A model generated the notes under the pieces. It made no database searches, was not told where the DNA came from, and was given only the letters and a program-made list of their open reading frames with translations. Shown piece by piece: positions 63,864 through 64,000 of a DNA stretch of 64,000 nt (its first letter is position 1; each line of letters starts with the position of its first letter). Source of the DNA: Streptomyces roseifaciens (GTDB taxonomy: Bacteria; Actinomycetota; Actinomycetes; Streptomycetales; Streptomycetaceae); the NCBI RefSeq assembly GCF_001445655.1, contig NZ_LNBE01000002.1:992001-1056000 (forward strand), read 5' to 3'. A program made the translations under genes and the position numbers.

Positions 63864-64000
63864 TCACGCGGCCGTACGGCACCGGCGCCGGTAGTAGCCG
63901 TACGTCAGGGCGAGGATCAGCGGTCCCCACAGCGCCATCAGGCCGCTGACCACGGCGGCCAGTAGCCGCCACCACCCGCTGGTGTACGGGACATCGGAGA
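63864..64000 (-). CDS. C-terminal end of a membrane protein (partial)
   Basis: A leftward frame enters from the right edge and ends at TGA 63864-63866. The visible 44 residues include a hydrophobic helix (LLAAVVSGLMALWGPLILAL) and a basic tail (YYRRRCRTAA), the pattern of a final transmembrane segment with an inside-positive end. The rest lies outside the window, so no function can be given. Confidence 0.6.
   Translation of the reverse strand, partial: SDVPYTSGWWRLLAAVVSGLMALWGPLILALTYGYYRRRCRTAA

Noticed and set aside
1..64000. CRISPR arrays, tRNA or rRNA genes
   Set aside because: No regularly spaced direct repeats and no clover-leaf or rRNA-like stretches were visible on either strand by eye.

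Overview
The window is chromosomal DNA from a Streptomyces-like actinomycete. It is uniformly GC-rich, GTG and TTG starts are common, and genes are packed with ATGA/GTGA/TTGA stop-start overlaps. The gene families are typical of that genus: PucR and LuxR regulators, MbtH, SpoIIE-type PP2C phosphatases, stand-alone HATPase anti-sigma-like proteins, trypsin-like secreted proteases and large NRPS genes. No rRNA, tRNA or CRISPR array was seen.

Region 1 (1-9.3 kb): a flotillin gene, a convergent PucR-type regulator, a secreted ricin-like protein and a PhnA-type zinc-ribbon protein. Two facing operons follow, each with a nearly identical ArsR repressor gene: arsR-(gutted SulP with STAS)-PNPOx-HATPase on + (4.8-6.8 kb) and small protein-arsR-HATPase on - (8.1-7.1 kb). 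A 224-bp stretch of the two arsR genes is identical in inverted orientation. Matching palindromes precede both operons and are likely the shared operator. A decayed GH65 phosphorylase gene follows.

Region 2 (9.6-26.3 kb): a parvulin, then an unusual single protein joining an APC amino-acid permease, a SpoIIE-type PP2C phosphatase and an HATPase domain. Next come two VOC proteins, a NUDIX hydrolase, a 2OG-Fe(II) oxygenase, two related FSGRP-motif proteins (one with a papain-like C-terminal domain), a quinone oxidoreductase, and an IS5/IS427-type insertion sequence sitting in the stop codon of a DUF2505 gene. A membrane NACHT ATPase is divergent from a multidomain lectin-like protein that lacks a signal peptide.

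Region 3 (26.5-58.0 kb): a lipopeptide-type biosynthetic locus. A three-module NRPS (C-A-T-E-C-A-T-C-A-T-TE) is followed, with coupled starts, by an AMP-forming ligase and a cupin-like protein; MbtH is divergent. After a LysR regulator with an aldo/keto reductase and an MFS exporter comes an operon read leftward: secreted esterase, secreted trypsin-like protease, fatty acyl-AMP ligase, two acyl-CoA dehydrogenases, carrier protein, stand-alone condensation domain, and a DrrAB-like ABC exporter. A LuxR-type regulator is divergent from it. The simplest reading is that FAAL loads a fatty acid on the carrier protein, the two dehydrogenases desaturate it (as proposed for ramoplanin-type lipid tails), a condensation domain joins it to the peptide, the NRPS builds a short peptide with a D-residue from module 1, and the ABC/MFS pumps export it. 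Whether the NRPS and the lipid operon make one product is inference.

Region 4 (58.0-64.0 kb): a small unknown protein, a P-loop kinase, a PYROXD2/CrtI-like FAD oxidoreductase, an ANTAR-GAF-PAS-PP2C regulator, and the C-terminal end of a membrane protein.
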